NCBI RefSeq assembly: GCF_023195895.1
Contig: NZ_JALPRK010000004.1
Location: 186,001 to 250,000, forward strand
From: Paenibacillus mellifer
GTDB lineage: Bacteria; Bacillota; Bacilli; Paenibacillales; Paenibacillaceae
DNA: 64,000 nucleotides
Reading direction: 5' to 3'
The notes under the pieces: generated by a model
The model's input: the letters and a program-made list of their open reading frames with translations, nothing else
What the model was told of the DNA's origin: nothing
Databases searched by the model: none
Position numbers and translations under genes: made by a program
In this document: positions 50,705-59,932 of the stretch, piece by piece
How the letters are laid out: each line of letters opens with the position of its first letter
Numbering within the stretch: the stretch's first letter is position 1

Positions 50705-51421
50705 ATGAAGATCAAAGACAACCGATGTAAAGTCATGATGCGGACCTTAGCGGTATTTGCGTTGCTTCTATGCGTTCTATTACCTACCCTTGCTTTTCCT
50801 GCAACTACAGGAGCCTCCCCTTCGCTGCCCATTGTCTCGGAGGAGAGTATTTTTTCGATTGAAGTCTCCCCCCGGCAACACCGGCTGATCGTAAAAATCC
50901 AAGGACAAACCTACAAATCCTACCCGGTTGCGGTAGGGAACCCATTGACGCCTACTCCTGTCGGAGAGTACCTGGTGACGTATAAAGGCAAAGACTGGGG
51001 GCCTTCCTATGGTCCACGGTGGCTGGGCCTCAATGTGCCGTGGGGCTATTACGGGATCCATGGCACCAACCGACCCGATTCTATTGGAAGCCACAAGAGC
51101 CACGGCTGTATCCGAATGAGGAATTACGATGTTATGGAGCTATATGATCTGATCCCCTTGGGAACCAAGGTAACGATCTTTGGCCATCTTCTCGGGGATG
51201 TTGACCACGATCCACGCGATTTGGCGGAAGGCGATGTGGGGGGTGACGTACAGTTGATACAATCCCGATTGAAGAGCGCAGGTTATTTCAAGGGCGAATG
51301 CAACGGCAAGTTCAACCGGGAAACCGCCAACGCCTTAACCCAATACCAACGCGATCAGGGGTTGATTCCCAACGGCGTTGTATCCTATCGGATCTACCGG
51401 TCTCTAGGGTTATCCGAATAA
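50705..51421 (+). CDS. Secreted L,D-transpeptidase (YkuD) with peptidoglycan-binding domain
   Basis: The 238-residue protein has a signal peptide (MRTLAVFALLLCVLLPTLAF). The YkuD domain follows, with TPTPVGEYLVTYKGKDWG, the catalytic GIHGTN and SHKSHGCIRMRNYDVMELYD (Cys nucleophile). A C-terminal peptidoglycan-binding repeat reads DVQLIQSRLKSAGYFKGECN. It would crosslink or modify peptidoglycan outside the membrane. It is divergent from sigI across 237 bp and might belong to its regulon, which is inference. Confidence 0.94.
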   Translation: MKIKDNRCKVMMRTLAVFALLLCVLLPTLAFPATTGASPSLPIVSEESIFSIEVSPRQHRLIVKIQGQTYKSYPVAVGNPLTPTPVGEYLVTYKGKDWGPSYGPRWLGLNVPWGYYGIHGTNRPDSIGSHKSHGCIRMRNYDVMELYDLIPLGTKVTIFGHLLGDVDHDPRDLAEGDVGGDVQLIQSRLKSAGYFKGECNGKFNRETANALTQYQRDQGLIPNGVVSYRIYRSLGLSE

Positions 51422-51432
51422 AGTGAAACCAA

Positions 51433-51472
51433 AAACAACCCGTTCTCATCGGAATGAGATGCGGGTTGTTTA
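51433..51472 (+). terminator. Terminator between convergent YkuD and HD-GYP genes
   Basis: AACAACCCG and CGGGTTGTT arms with inner TCTCAT/ATGAGA pairing; A/T-rich flanks on both sides. Confidence 0.8.
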
Positions 51473-51490
51473 TCTATGATTCTAGAAGTC

Positions 51491-52537
51491 CTAGACAAAT
51501 ACTTGCACTAATTCGATATCTCGTTCTCTCGATAAATCCCGGAACTGCCACTCGTCAATTTGCACCAGAGGCTTGAAGATATCGGACGGGTTATTCCATA
51601 CGATCGTCGCCGTTTCGCCATTGCTTAGTTTGACTTTCTTCCCGATAAAATTCGGGAGGAGATTCGAAGTCAGCGCCTGCACCGCTTTCTCGTTCAGCAT
51701 GCCGAACCCCATCATATAAATGTTTCTTAATACGGTTAAGAGATCCTGCCGCGTTCCCGAAGCGTCGGGAGAAGTCATCGCGATGTATTCGTTGGCTACC
51801 GCTACAATTTCAGCATAGGGATGAATCTTCTCCTTCCGGAGTCTGGCCGGATAACCGGAACCGTCTTCACGTTCATGATGTTGAAGTGCAACAAGGGCCG
51901 TCACTTCTTCCCCTGTGGATCTGCGTATAATTTCATAACCATAAGAGGTATGGCGGTTCATTTCTTCCCGCTCTTCCCCAATTAACTCGTGTTCACGATT
52001 TCGTAGAGATTGGCGAACTCGACTCTTGCCGATATCATGCAGATATCCCGCCTTGCTAATTTCATAACACTCATCCGGCGAATGTCCAAGCCAAGTGGCA
52101 ATATAATAGGACAATAGGCCCACTTGTAATGAATGGTTGTAAATATTTACGTCTTCTTCAGAGAAGGCGATCAGGAGTGAGACGACATCCTTACTCTGAT
52201 CGAGTGCCTCAAGCATGGGCACCAATTGCTGCTCAACCATGGATTGGTTGAATTTCCCTGTCGTGAGCGCTTCAAGAAATAACGCCTGATAACCTTTTAC
52301 CGTAAAATAAAAGTTATCGCGCAAACGCTGCGTGAAGCTAGGGTTTTTATCGGAATTCAGGTCATCTTCCCCTGTGCGTAGTTCGATATCAACATAATCG
52401 ATACTTTGCCGGATCAGCAGGGCAATTTCCTCCGTATGTATGCTTGTCCCCTTTGGAAGAACGTGCAACCCGGCCCGGTTAAACACATCGGTTCTCAGAC
52501 GATCCCCTTCCTGAAGCTCCATGACGTGAGTTTTCAT
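51491..52537 (-). CDS. HD-GYP domain protein (probable c-di-GMP phosphodiesterase)
   Basis: The 348-residue protein has an N-terminal region without a transmembrane helix, then the HD-GYP core: GLLSYYIATWLGHSPDECYE, YLHDIGKSRVRQSLRNREHE, RHTSYGYEIIRRS and LQHHEREDGSGYPARLRKEK. The HD and GYP motifs are intact, so hydrolysis of cyclic di-GMP is likely. A C-terminal part (FIGKKVKLSNGETATIVWNN) follows the usual Bacillales pattern. AGGGAGGGG precedes the ATG. Confidence 0.93.
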   Translation of the reverse strand: MKTHVMELQEGDRLRTDVFNRAGLHVLPKGTSIHTEEIALLIRQSIDYVDIELRTGEDDLNSDKNPSFTQRLRDNFYFTVKGYQALFLEALTTGKFNQSMVEQQLVPMLEALDQSKDVVSLLIAFSEEDVNIYNHSLQVGLLSYYIATWLGHSPDECYEISKAGYLHDIGKSRVRQSLRNREHELIGEEREEMNRHTSYGYEIIRRSTGEEVTALVALQHHEREDGSGYPARLRKEKIHPYAEIVAVANEYIAMTSPDASGTRQDLLTVLRNIYMMGFGMLNEKAVQALTSNLLPNFIGKKVKLSNGETATIVWNNPSDIFKPLVQIDEWQFRDLSRERDIELVQVFV

Positions 52538-52694
52538 AGGACCCCTCCCTTCTTCCTCTGTACGTAAACCGCTGGAAAATAGTTCTTTACCTATAAATAT
52601 CGCGCAAAATTAATCTGTCCTGAATAGTCCTAAAGGTGTGTTTTGTACGAGCGGGGTGCTGCCTTATTCTCATCTCACACAGGTCCAAAGGCCC

Positions 52695-52841
52695 CTACTT
52701 CTCGGTTTTTTTCCAAGAGGGATCTCCGTACCGATGCAGGGCCTGATTAATCAAATAGAGGGTCCAGGGAATCACGGCTGACAATACAGCGCAAATGAGC
52801 GTCCTCATCGTTGGAATCCGGTCCAACAATAGATTCCACAT
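52695..52841 (-). CDS. Small membrane protein of the leftward germination operon (48 aa)
   Basis: The frame MWNLLLDRIPTMRTLICAVL is followed by a hydrophobic stretch (SAVIPWTLYLINQAL) and a basic tail. GAGGTGAT precedes the ATG, 23 bp after the GerC-type gene. Its place at the end of an A-B-C operon suggests an accessory D-type subunit, which in other spore-formers modulates receptor activity. It is too short for confident homology. Confidence 0.65.
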   Translation of the reverse strand: MWNLLLDRIPTMRTLICAVLSAVIPWTLYLINQALHRYGDPSWKKTEK

Positions 52842-52864
52842 AGCAATCACCTCACAGCGTTCAA

Positions 52865-54037
52865 TTATTTGGTTTCCACCGTCGAACCGACATTCCGAAC
52901 CTCTGCCCGTGCCTCGACAACGATTTCGCTTTGAGCGAAAATATTATCCCCTCGGTCCCAATTGTCTTTGATCTTCTTCCATACCGAGTAGTGTTGCTGC
53001 TTTAAATAATCTCCCAAGCCGATGACATCCACCTTGAAGTTTTGTTGAACTCTCTCGATCGTGGAGGTGGTCAATTTGAACAATTCGTCGGCGGTTTTCT
53101 GTTCGATTTCCGACACTTCATATTGCTTTAACAGATTGATCCGATCCTGAGTTTCGCCAATATTCCCCTCCATCTCGAGAAATAGAGTGAACCGGATATG
53201 CTCGGGATCGGAAACATCTGCTCGAATCTTACGCTTCAGCCCTTTGATTTCGTAGGCTAGATAATCGTCATTCATCTTGAATTCCAACACGCCCTCCATA
53301 GCGGTTCCCCGCAGGATGTTAAGCCCTGACGTTTCTTGATCATTCAGGAATCCTTTCAGCGTTTGAGAGGCGCCGTCAAATACCGCCGATCCGGAAACGG
53401 ACACTTCATCCTCCAATTTGCTAAGTTTCGGGAGTGCGAAGCTTGTTTTGGATAGAATAAAGGATTGTACGTCTCCAATATTCGTCGGGGGATAAATTCT
53501 AGAGCTTTTGGGAGGATTCTCCGCCGTCGATTCAAAATACATAATCGGAATCTTCTCATTTTTGGGTTTAACCTTGAGCAGTTCGCTTGCTTTCCCCTCA
53601 GCCACCATCACTTTGGTGGCTCGTCTCATTTCATGATCCCGAAGAAACAAATCCAGCGTTTTGACAAATTCACCTCGCAAAGCGAGTTCTTCAGAAATGA
53701 GGATCAAACGGTTATGTTGTAAATAGGGGCTTCGGCTCGTCCGATAGGACATATTCCGAGCTGCGGTGAACATGGTATTTCCCGCAGAAGACAAATTGAA
53801 ATACGCTTCTCCTTTGCTCCCTCCTTTACCTCCGCTTACCTTGGACTGCAATCCGCCGGGGTCGACAAATTGAAACGTCAATAAATATTTTCCATTCTCC
53901 GCTTGCTCCTCCTCAGCGACATCGATCCCGGCGCCTACCACGAATCCCCTTTCTTCGATCTCAACCCGATCCCAACAGCCGGTCGCGAGAATCGGTAAGG
54001 TTAACAAGACCAGCATACCGGCACGGTACCTACGCAC
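52865..54037 (-). CDS. Ger(x)C family spore germination lipoprotein
   Basis: The 390-residue protein has the lipoprotein signal MLVLLTLPILATGC (Cys21) followed by WDRVEIEERGFVVGAGIDVA, the hallmark of GerAC-type subunits. SRSPYLQHNRLILISEELAL and the C-terminal DVIGLGDYLKQQHYSVWKKI also match. It sits outside the spore inner membrane and completes a germinant receptor with the two upstream genes. It overlaps the permease gene by eight bases. Confidence 0.94.
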   Translation of the reverse strand: MRRYRAGMLVLLTLPILATGCWDRVEIEERGFVVGAGIDVAEEEQAENGKYLLTFQFVDPGGLQSKVSGGKGGSKGEAYFNLSSAGNTMFTAARNMSYRTSRSPYLQHNRLILISEELALRGEFVKTLDLFLRDHEMRRATKVMVAEGKASELLKVKPKNEKIPIMYFESTAENPPKSSRIYPPTNIGDVQSFILSKTSFALPKLSKLEDEVSVSGSAVFDGASQTLKGFLNDQETSGLNILRGTAMEGVLEFKMNDDYLAYEIKGLKRKIRADVSDPEHIRFTLFLEMEGNIGETQDRINLLKQYEVSEIEQKTADELFKLTTSTIERVQQNFKVDVIGLGDYLKQQHYSVWKKIKDNWDRGDNIFAQSEIVVEARAEVRNVGSTVETK

Positions 54038-55136
54038 GCCCTTTCACCCCCCGCAGCAATGACAATAGAAGTAGAATAGTCGGCAATAACATGCCTAACC
54101 CAATTCCGGCATAACTGATCCATTCTCCGAATCGTTGAATCTCGATCAGATTTTGCGGCTGCATGACGATCAAGAATACGATCGGACTCAACCAGATCGC
54201 AAGTGTAATGCGCTTTGCTTTTTTGAAAACAGCTTCGAGCGCTTGGATCGTGACGTCAAAGGCCATCGCCGCCGTGCTGAACAAGGTAAGCACCCATACG
54301 GAAAAAAAGATCGATTCGAACCGCTCGAAAAATCCGCCGGGGACCTCCACCTGCTTGGCTAACTCGGCAGTAGGATAAAGTGCGCTGGCCGTAACCTCGG
54401 GTCCGAAGACACCGATTGTAAAGAAAAACACCAGTAAATACATCGCGAACGGAACTAACATGCCTAGTAACGAGGCCTTGACGATTTTTTTAGGCCGATT
54501 GATGACCGTATTATAGAATAACAAAGTCTCAAAGCCGAAAAATGAAAAAAGCGATTCCTTTGAAGCGAACACGATATCTCGCCAATCGGTAATGAAGAGA
54601 GGTTTGAGATTGCGCATATCAAAGAAACTGATGTTCATCAGTATCAAAACCACCAACAACAAGATCACGATCGGGAGAAATACAATGTTCAATCGGAACA
54701 AAGCCACGCTGGGTCCTGCAACAGCATAAACAAGCACAAGCAGGAAAACCAGGCAGATCACTTCAATTGGAGTACGATCAAACAAGTAGATTCGGGAGAT
54801 ACTGGCTACTCCTCGAGTTTCGTAACTCACGAAGGTCAGCATGTATACGGCAAACAGCAAAGTAAAGAAAACCGCCAAAGGTTTACCGATCACCTTGCCG
54901 GCGATTTCGTAGAGGTTTTGCTTCGGAAAGCGCGAAATCAGCTTGCTAACCATCCAAGTAAACAGGATCGCGCCCATTCCGCCAATGAAAATGGACATCC
55001 ATCCGTCAATCGATCCAGTCAATTTAACGGTTGTACGGGGAAGCGTGAGCACGCCAAAGCCAATGACCATGTTGGCAACCGATGCGAATACTTCAGTGGT
55101 ACCTACTTCTCTATCACCGTACTCAAAAGATTTCAT
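54030..55136 (-). CDS. GerB-type germination permease (GerAB/ArcD/ProY family)
   Basis: The 368-residue protein has about ten transmembrane helices, starting EVFASVANMVIGFGVLTLPR and including SKESLFSFFGFETLLFYNTV. This is the amino-acid-permease-like B subunit that probably binds the germinant in the spore inner membrane. It overlaps the A subunit gene by four bases upstream and the C subunit gene downstream. Confidence 0.93.
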   Translation of the reverse strand: MKSFEYGDREVGTTEVFASVANMVIGFGVLTLPRTTVKLTGSIDGWMSIFIGGMGAILFTWMVSKLISRFPKQNLYEIAGKVIGKPLAVFFTLLFAVYMLTFVSYETRGVASISRIYLFDRTPIEVICLVFLLVLVYAVAGPSVALFRLNIVFLPIVILLLVVLILMNISFFDMRNLKPLFITDWRDIVFASKESLFSFFGFETLLFYNTVINRPKKIVKASLLGMLVPFAMYLLVFFFTIGVFGPEVTASALYPTAELAKQVEVPGGFFERFESIFFSVWVLTLFSTAAMAFDVTIQALEAVFKKAKRITLAIWLSPIVFLIVMQPQNLIEIQRFGEWISYAGIGLGMLLPTILLLLSLLRGVKGRA

Positions 55137-56713
55137 TGGCCGCCCCTTTCATCACTTATTCGTTGCTCATCTTGTGTCTGCATAAATTCCGGCCGTTTGG
55201 CCAACATCGTTAACGGCGCCCGGATCAACATATCTCGCCAATCTCTCGAGAAAAAGGGGGCCATCGGCGTAAAGTAAGGTACGCCGAAGCTTTGCAGCCT
55301 GGACATGTGAATGCAGATCATGATAATCGTCATGATGATCCCGTAGAGGCCGAACATGGAGGCGGCAAGCATGGTACAAAAACGCAGCATTCGGAAGGTG
55401 ATTCCCGCGCTATAGGACGGAATTGCAAAGGAAGCTACCGCCGTTACTGCTACGACTATCACCATAATAGGACTGACGATTCCCGCCTGTACCGCAGCTT
55501 CTCCAATGACTAGCCCCCCCACGATCCCGATCGTTTGACCGATCGGCTTCGGCAAGCGAACCCCGGCTTCCCGAAGCAGCTCCAGCGTAAATTCCATTAG
55601 AAAAGCCTCGACCACGGCCGGGAACGGGACGCCTTCCCGTGCGGCAGCAATGGAAAAAGCCAATTTCGACGGAATCATCCCCTGATGAAAGGAGACCAGT
55701 GCAATATAAAGCGAAGGAAATGTTAATGAAATCACCACCGCAAAATACCTCAACATACGGATCAAAGACCCGATATGCCAACGTTCGTAATAATCCTCCG
55801 GAGATTGGATTAACGAGGCGAACGTGGTTGGCATAATGAGCGCAAACGGAGTACCGTCAAGCAGGATCACAACCTTGCCCTGCAGAACCGCAGAGGCGAC
55901 TTTATCCGGGCGCTCCGTATGCAAAATCAGAGGGAACGGGGATAGGAAGCTGTCCTGAATCAGCTGTTCGATCGTTCCGCTCTCCGGCGCATCGTCAATA
56001 TCGATCGTCTCCACTCTCCGCTTGACCTCTTGAATGAGGTCTGGATGCACGATGTTGTCGATATAGGCGATAACCATCTCTTTCTTCCCTCTTGCTCCGA
56101 CCCGGTAAGTGTCGAATCGCAGCTTCGGGTCGCGGATCGCTCGTCGCAAGAGAATGATATTCGTCTCAATGCTCTCATTGAAGCCTTCGCGCGGGCCGCG
56201 GACCAACGCTTCCGTTTGCGGCTCCTCCACGCTCCGCCCCGTCCATTTCTTGCTGCCGATCAACAGCACCTGGTCCAAGCCGTCGATAAACAACGCCGTA
56301 TCCCCCGACAACACGGAGACCAGAATATCGTCGAGCGATTGGGTTGTTTTATATTTTTGAACGGATAAAAATTGCTTGTTTAATAGACTAAACAGTTCCT
56401 TTCCGGACATCTTCCCGGTATGCCCAATTGCGGAGAATGCCTGTTGCAAGGAGGGCACGATTTGTTCGTTGATCATATTCAAATCCGACAACCCCGCGAT
56501 GCAAAGGATCGCGCATGGAGGGATTCCGTCTCCGCCGCTGACAAATCGGGTAACCAGATCGTCCGGAGCATCCAGGATGCGGACGATTCTCGCAATCGCT
56601 TCATGAACACTGCCGCCGAATTCGGCCGAATTCATGGTCTCTCCCCGCGATGCTCCGTCCTTTCGGAGAAGAATTCGTTTGATTTGATGATTCCGGAACA
56701 TAAATCTTGGCAT
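55133..56713 (-). CDS. GerA family spore germination protein (A subunit)
   Basis: The 526-residue protein has the GerA N-terminal domain (TALFIDGLDQVLLIGSKKW, REGFNESIETNIILLRRAIR), the linker DSFLSPFPLILHTERPDKVA and five or six C-terminal helices (SLIRMLRYFAVVISLTFPSL, AREGVPFPAVVEAFLMEFTL). Such subunits oligomerise into the germinant-gated channel. GGGGATGAG precedes the ATG at 56713. It is the first gene of the leftward operon. Confidence 0.95.
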   Translation of the reverse strand: MPRFMFRNHQIKRILLRKDGASRGETMNSAEFGGSVHEAIARIVRILDAPDDLVTRFVSGGDGIPPCAILCIAGLSDLNMINEQIVPSLQQAFSAIGHTGKMSGKELFSLLNKQFLSVQKYKTTQSLDDILVSVLSGDTALFIDGLDQVLLIGSKKWTGRSVEEPQTEALVRGPREGFNESIETNIILLRRAIRDPKLRFDTYRVGARGKKEMVIAYIDNIVHPDLIQEVKRRVETIDIDDAPESGTIEQLIQDSFLSPFPLILHTERPDKVASAVLQGKVVILLDGTPFALIMPTTFASLIQSPEDYYERWHIGSLIRMLRYFAVVISLTFPSLYIALVSFHQGMIPSKLAFSIAAAREGVPFPAVVEAFLMEFTLELLREAGVRLPKPIGQTIGIVGGLVIGEAAVQAGIVSPIMVIVVAVTAVASFAIPSYSAGITFRMLRFCTMLAASMFGLYGIIMTIIMICIHMSRLQSFGVPYFTPMAPFFSRDWRDMLIRAPLTMLAKRPEFMQTQDEQRISDERGGQ

Positions 56714-56827
56714 AATGGCTCATCCCCAATAGTCTGATTATCTCTGATGTCGTTACCCTTTATTACCAACTTGCTCCGAAAATAATCCCCATTCCTTTTT
56801 CATAGACCTCCCCCTGTATGGGGAAAA

Positions 56828-56858
56828 AGAATAAATTTCCTGCAACTGGTGCATCTTA
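56828..56858 (+). promoter_or_regulatory. SigG-type promoter of the rightward germination operon
   Basis: AGAATA (56828-56833) and CATCTTA (56852-56858) are 18 bp apart, fitting the forespore SigG pattern (GAATA and CATNNTA). The predicted start is about 30 bases before the ATG at 56894. No equally good site was found for the leftward operon. Confidence 0.6.
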
Positions 56859-56893
56859 ACTGGGAATCATCGGACGAGGAAGGAGGAGGTTCC

Positions 56894-58489
56894 ATGCCTT
56901 TCATCAGAAAGCTGCAGCGCCGGAAGCTCTCCGGAGGGGGAACGTCCAGAAAGACTCCGGCAAATCCCCCAAGCCATACGGATTCGAGCGGCCCCGTTTC
57001 AGGCGAAAGCTTGTCGGCGCGGCTGAATTGGATGAAGCAGGAGCTCAAGGACAGCTCGGATATCATATATCGGGAATTTACGATCAGCTCCGGGCAGCGC
57101 TGTGCTTTGGTCTATGTGCGCGGCATGATAGCGCAGGAAACGACCCAGCAATTTATCGTCCGAAGCCTCCAGCGGGAATCCGCGCAGCTGGAAGAGAAAG
57201 ATATTTATCAATTCCTGTTTGAGGACAAAGCTTTGAGCGTGTCCCAAGCCGAAGTCATCGATGAAATGAATCAAGCGGTCCAGGCCGTGCTCAACGCCGG
57301 AGCGTTGCTGTTGATCGACGGGGACAAGCGGATGTTGACTTTCTCCATTTCGGCTTACCCGACCCGCGGAATCGACGAAGCACCTAACGAATCCGTCATT
57401 CGAGGATCGAGGGAAGCTTTTATTGAGGATCTCGAGAAAAACCTGACGATGCTTCGCCGCCGAATCAAATCGAAGCACTTCAAGACACCCTCGATCAACA
57501 AAGGCCGGGAAACACGAACCAGTGTCGTGCTGGCTTACGTCGAGAACGTTTGCAAGCCGGAATTGCTGGAAGAAATAAAGCGGCGACTATCCCACATCGA
57601 TATGGACGGAGTTCTCGGATCAGCCTACTTGGAAGAAACCATCGAAGATAACCCGTATTCGCCGTTTCCGCAGATTCAATACACGGAACGCCCCGACGTC
57701 GTCAGTGCTGCGCTCTTGGAGGGGCGAATTGCCATCCTCGTGGATGGTACACCGATTGTGTTGCTCGTACCGGTGACGCTGCCCATGCTGCTTCAATCGG
57801 CCGAAGATTATTACCAGCGTTATATCGCGGCGAACTGGATCCGCTGGATCCGTTACTTTTTCGTACTGGCTTCCTTAACGCTTCCATCGATTTATATTGC
57901 AGTGACTACGTTTCATCCGGAGATGATTCCGGCGCAGCTGCTTATTACGGTTGCCGCCTCCCGAGAAATCGTCCCTTTTCCGGCATTATGGGAAGCGTTT
58001 GCCATGGAGCTGGCTTTTGAAGCGCTCCGCGAAGCCTCGATCCGGATCCCCAAGTCGATCGGGCAAGCCGTGTCCATTATCGGGGCATTAATCATTGGCA
58101 CGGCTGCGGTCCAAGCAGGCATCGTCTCGGCGGCAATGGTTATTATCGTGTCCTTGACGGGGATTGCTTCGTTTATCATCCCCCATTTCGATTTAGGATT
58201 GGCTTTACGGCTGCTGCGTTTTCCGATCATGATCTTAGCTTCGATGTTCGGCCTATACGGCGTGACCTGCGGGATGATTCTGATCTACATTCATTTGGTG
58301 AATTTGAGATCCTTTGGGGTGCCTTACCTCTCCCCGATCGCCCCGCTCGTTACCGAAGATTTGGGCGATACGTTTCTTCGGGCTCCCTGGTGGAAGATGA
58401 ACAAACGCCCGGTACAGCTCACGAACAACCAAGTCCGCCAAACCGATGATCCACGGGCTTGGGTAAAGGAGAAAGGTGATCTGGAGTGA
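56894..58489 (+). CDS. GerA family spore germination protein (A subunit)
   Basis: From the ATG at 56894 (GGAGGAGG upstream) the protein has 531 residues. Family text includes GALLLIDGDKRMLTFSISAY, SREAFIEDLEKNLTMLRRRI, NPYSPFPQIQYTERPDVVSA and the membrane part ASREIVPFPALWEAFAMELA. It is paralogous to the A subunit of the divergent operon but clearly different in sequence, so the two receptors probably answer different germinants. The frame from 56849 overlaps the promoter and is rejected. Confidence 0.95.
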   Translation: MPFIRKLQRRKLSGGGTSRKTPANPPSHTDSSGPVSGESLSARLNWMKQELKDSSDIIYREFTISSGQRCALVYVRGMIAQETTQQFIVRSLQRESAQLEEKDIYQFLFEDKALSVSQAEVIDEMNQAVQAVLNAGALLLIDGDKRMLTFSISAYPTRGIDEAPNESVIRGSREAFIEDLEKNLTMLRRRIKSKHFKTPSINKGRETRTSVVLAYVENVCKPELLEEIKRRLSHIDMDGVLGSAYLEETIEDNPYSPFPQIQYTERPDVVSAALLEGRIAILVDGTPIVLLVPVTLPMLLQSAEDYYQRYIAANWIRWIRYFFVLASLTLPSIYIAVTTFHPEMIPAQLLITVAASREIVPFPALWEAFAMELAFEALREASIRIPKSIGQAVSIIGALIIGTAAVQAGIVSAAMVIIVSLTGIASFIIPHFDLGLALRLLRFPIMILASMFGLYGVTCGMILIYIHLVNLRSFGVPYLSPIAPLVTEDLGDTFLRAPWWKMNKRPVQLTNNQVRQTDDPRAWVKEKGDLE

Positions 58490-59679
58490 CGAGAAACCAT
58501 CGTGCAATCGTAACGGCAACGCTGGTGTTCTTGCTCTTCATTGGCGTAGGCGGATGTTGGTCTGCCGAGGAGCTAAACAACCGCGCGTTCGTAAATACCG
58601 TACTGATCGATCTGACGGAAGATGGGCAGACGGAGCTGACCGTCGGAGTACCGCTGCCTAACCGCATGATTCCGGGACAGGCCGGAGGCACGGGACAACC
58701 CCAGGGGGATCCGTTCAGCTTCGTGACGAAACGTGCGGATAACCTAAGCCAGGCTTTAAATTTGATTCAAGTCGACTTGCCCCGCGACATCTCTTTCGGG
58801 CAAACCCGCATCATCGTGGTTGGCCGAAGACAGGCAGAGCAAGGCTTGGACAAGGTCGTCGAATTCGTATTTCGCCAACCTTCGTTCCGACTCAGCGCGA
58901 GTCTGTTCATAACGCCTCGCAATGTTAAAGAAATTACGCGTTCCCCGATGGTATTTGAGCGAATCCTTAGCGATATCCTGCGCAAATACGTCAACAACCA
59001 CTATACCTTGGACACGACCGTAAAGGATTACAAACTGGCGCTGTACCAGGGCGGGGATATCCTCATTCCCCTGCTTAATTTCGGGGAACTGCCGGGGGTG
59101 GCGATGGAAGACCCCAAGAAAAACCGCTGGATGGGTTCCGGCGGCGCGGCGATATTCAGCGGGGGAAAGATGGCGAAGATTGAGCTATCCCCAACCGAGC
59201 ATCGGACCGCGCTTTGGATCAGCTCCCAGCTCAAAAATACGACGATCACCATTGCCTCACCCAGCGACGAGAAGGAAATGAGTTTCTTCATCGAAGGGAT
59301 CAAGACGAGCATCGATCCGGTTGTGCGAGGCGATCAACTCTCGTTTCGAATCAAGAGCAGCGCCAAAGCTTTCGTGGAAACTTCGCTCTCTTACATCGAT
59401 TTGAAGGACCCGGAAGTCCTTCAACAATTGGAGGAGATCCTCAATAAAAAGGTGGAGGAAGAATTCATCGGCGTGCTTGACAAGACCCGCCAAGCCCGAT
59501 CCGACGCTTTTATCATGAGCCAATACCTGGATTGGAGATATCCGAAAATCTGGCATTCGATGCGGGATCAATGGAAAAATTTCTACGCCAAAGAACTCCC
59601 GATTGAAGTTGACGTTGAAATTCAACTCAACCGTACGGGCGGCGTATATCGTTCGGTGGTCCACGAAACCAATAGATAG
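58486..59679 (+). CDS. Ger(x)C family spore germination lipoprotein
   Basis: The 397-residue protein starts at GTG (58486), overlapping the A subunit stop by four bases. The lipobox FIGVGGC is followed by WSAEELNNRAFVNTVLIDL, and the later motif reads LSQALNLIQVDLPRDISFGQ. The C-terminal ERI-like end (YPKIWHSMRDQWKNFYAKEL) is conserved. It is the outer lipoprotein of the second receptor. Here C directly follows A, unlike the leftward operon. Confidence 0.94.
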   Translation: MTRNHRAIVTATLVFLLFIGVGGCWSAEELNNRAFVNTVLIDLTEDGQTELTVGVPLPNRMIPGQAGGTGQPQGDPFSFVTKRADNLSQALNLIQVDLPRDISFGQTRIIVVGRRQAEQGLDKVVEFVFRQPSFRLSASLFITPRNVKEITRSPMVFERILSDILRKYVNNHYTLDTTVKDYKLALYQGGDILIPLLNFGELPGVAMEDPKKNRWMGSGGAAIFSGGKMAKIELSPTEHRTALWISSQLKNTTITIASPSDEKEMSFFIEGIKTSIDPVVRGDQLSFRIKSSAKAFVETSLSYIDLKDPEVLQQLEEILNKKVEEEFIGVLDKTRQARSDAFIMSQYLDWRYPKIWHSMRDQWKNFYAKELPIEVDVEIQLNRTGGVYRSVVHETNR

Positions 59680-59691
59680 CGAGGGATAGGC

Positions 59692-59907
59692 GTGTTATGG
59701 ATTGGTATCCTGTTTACGCTGATAATGCTGGCGGACTGGTTTATGCAGAAAAATGAGGGGGTCAAGCTGAGAACCCGAATTACCGTACTACTCGTCTCAA
59801 TCGGTTTTTTCTTGATCTCAGAGGTCGTGTTTAAACTGAAGGACCGGTGGAATCTCCCCGTCTTGTTCCGCTATTTAAGTGAGACGATGCTAGGCAGATT
59901 GTTTTGA
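59692..59907 (+). CDS. Small membrane protein of the rightward germination operon (71 aa)
   Basis: The frame starts at GTG (59692, GAGGGAT upstream), 12 bp after the C subunit gene. Two transmembrane helices are visible (MLWIGILFTLIMLADWF and ITVLLVSIGFFLISEVVF), separated by a short basic loop. The length and two-helix layout fit the D-type accessory subunits found in some ger operons. It lies between the C and B genes, 25 bp before the latter. Confidence 0.75.
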   Translation: MLWIGILFTLIMLADWFMQKNEGVKLRTRITVLLVSIGFFLISEVVFKLKDRWNLPVLFRYLSETMLGRLF

Positions 59908-59932
59908 TACGGGACAATAGGAGGCGGAAAGC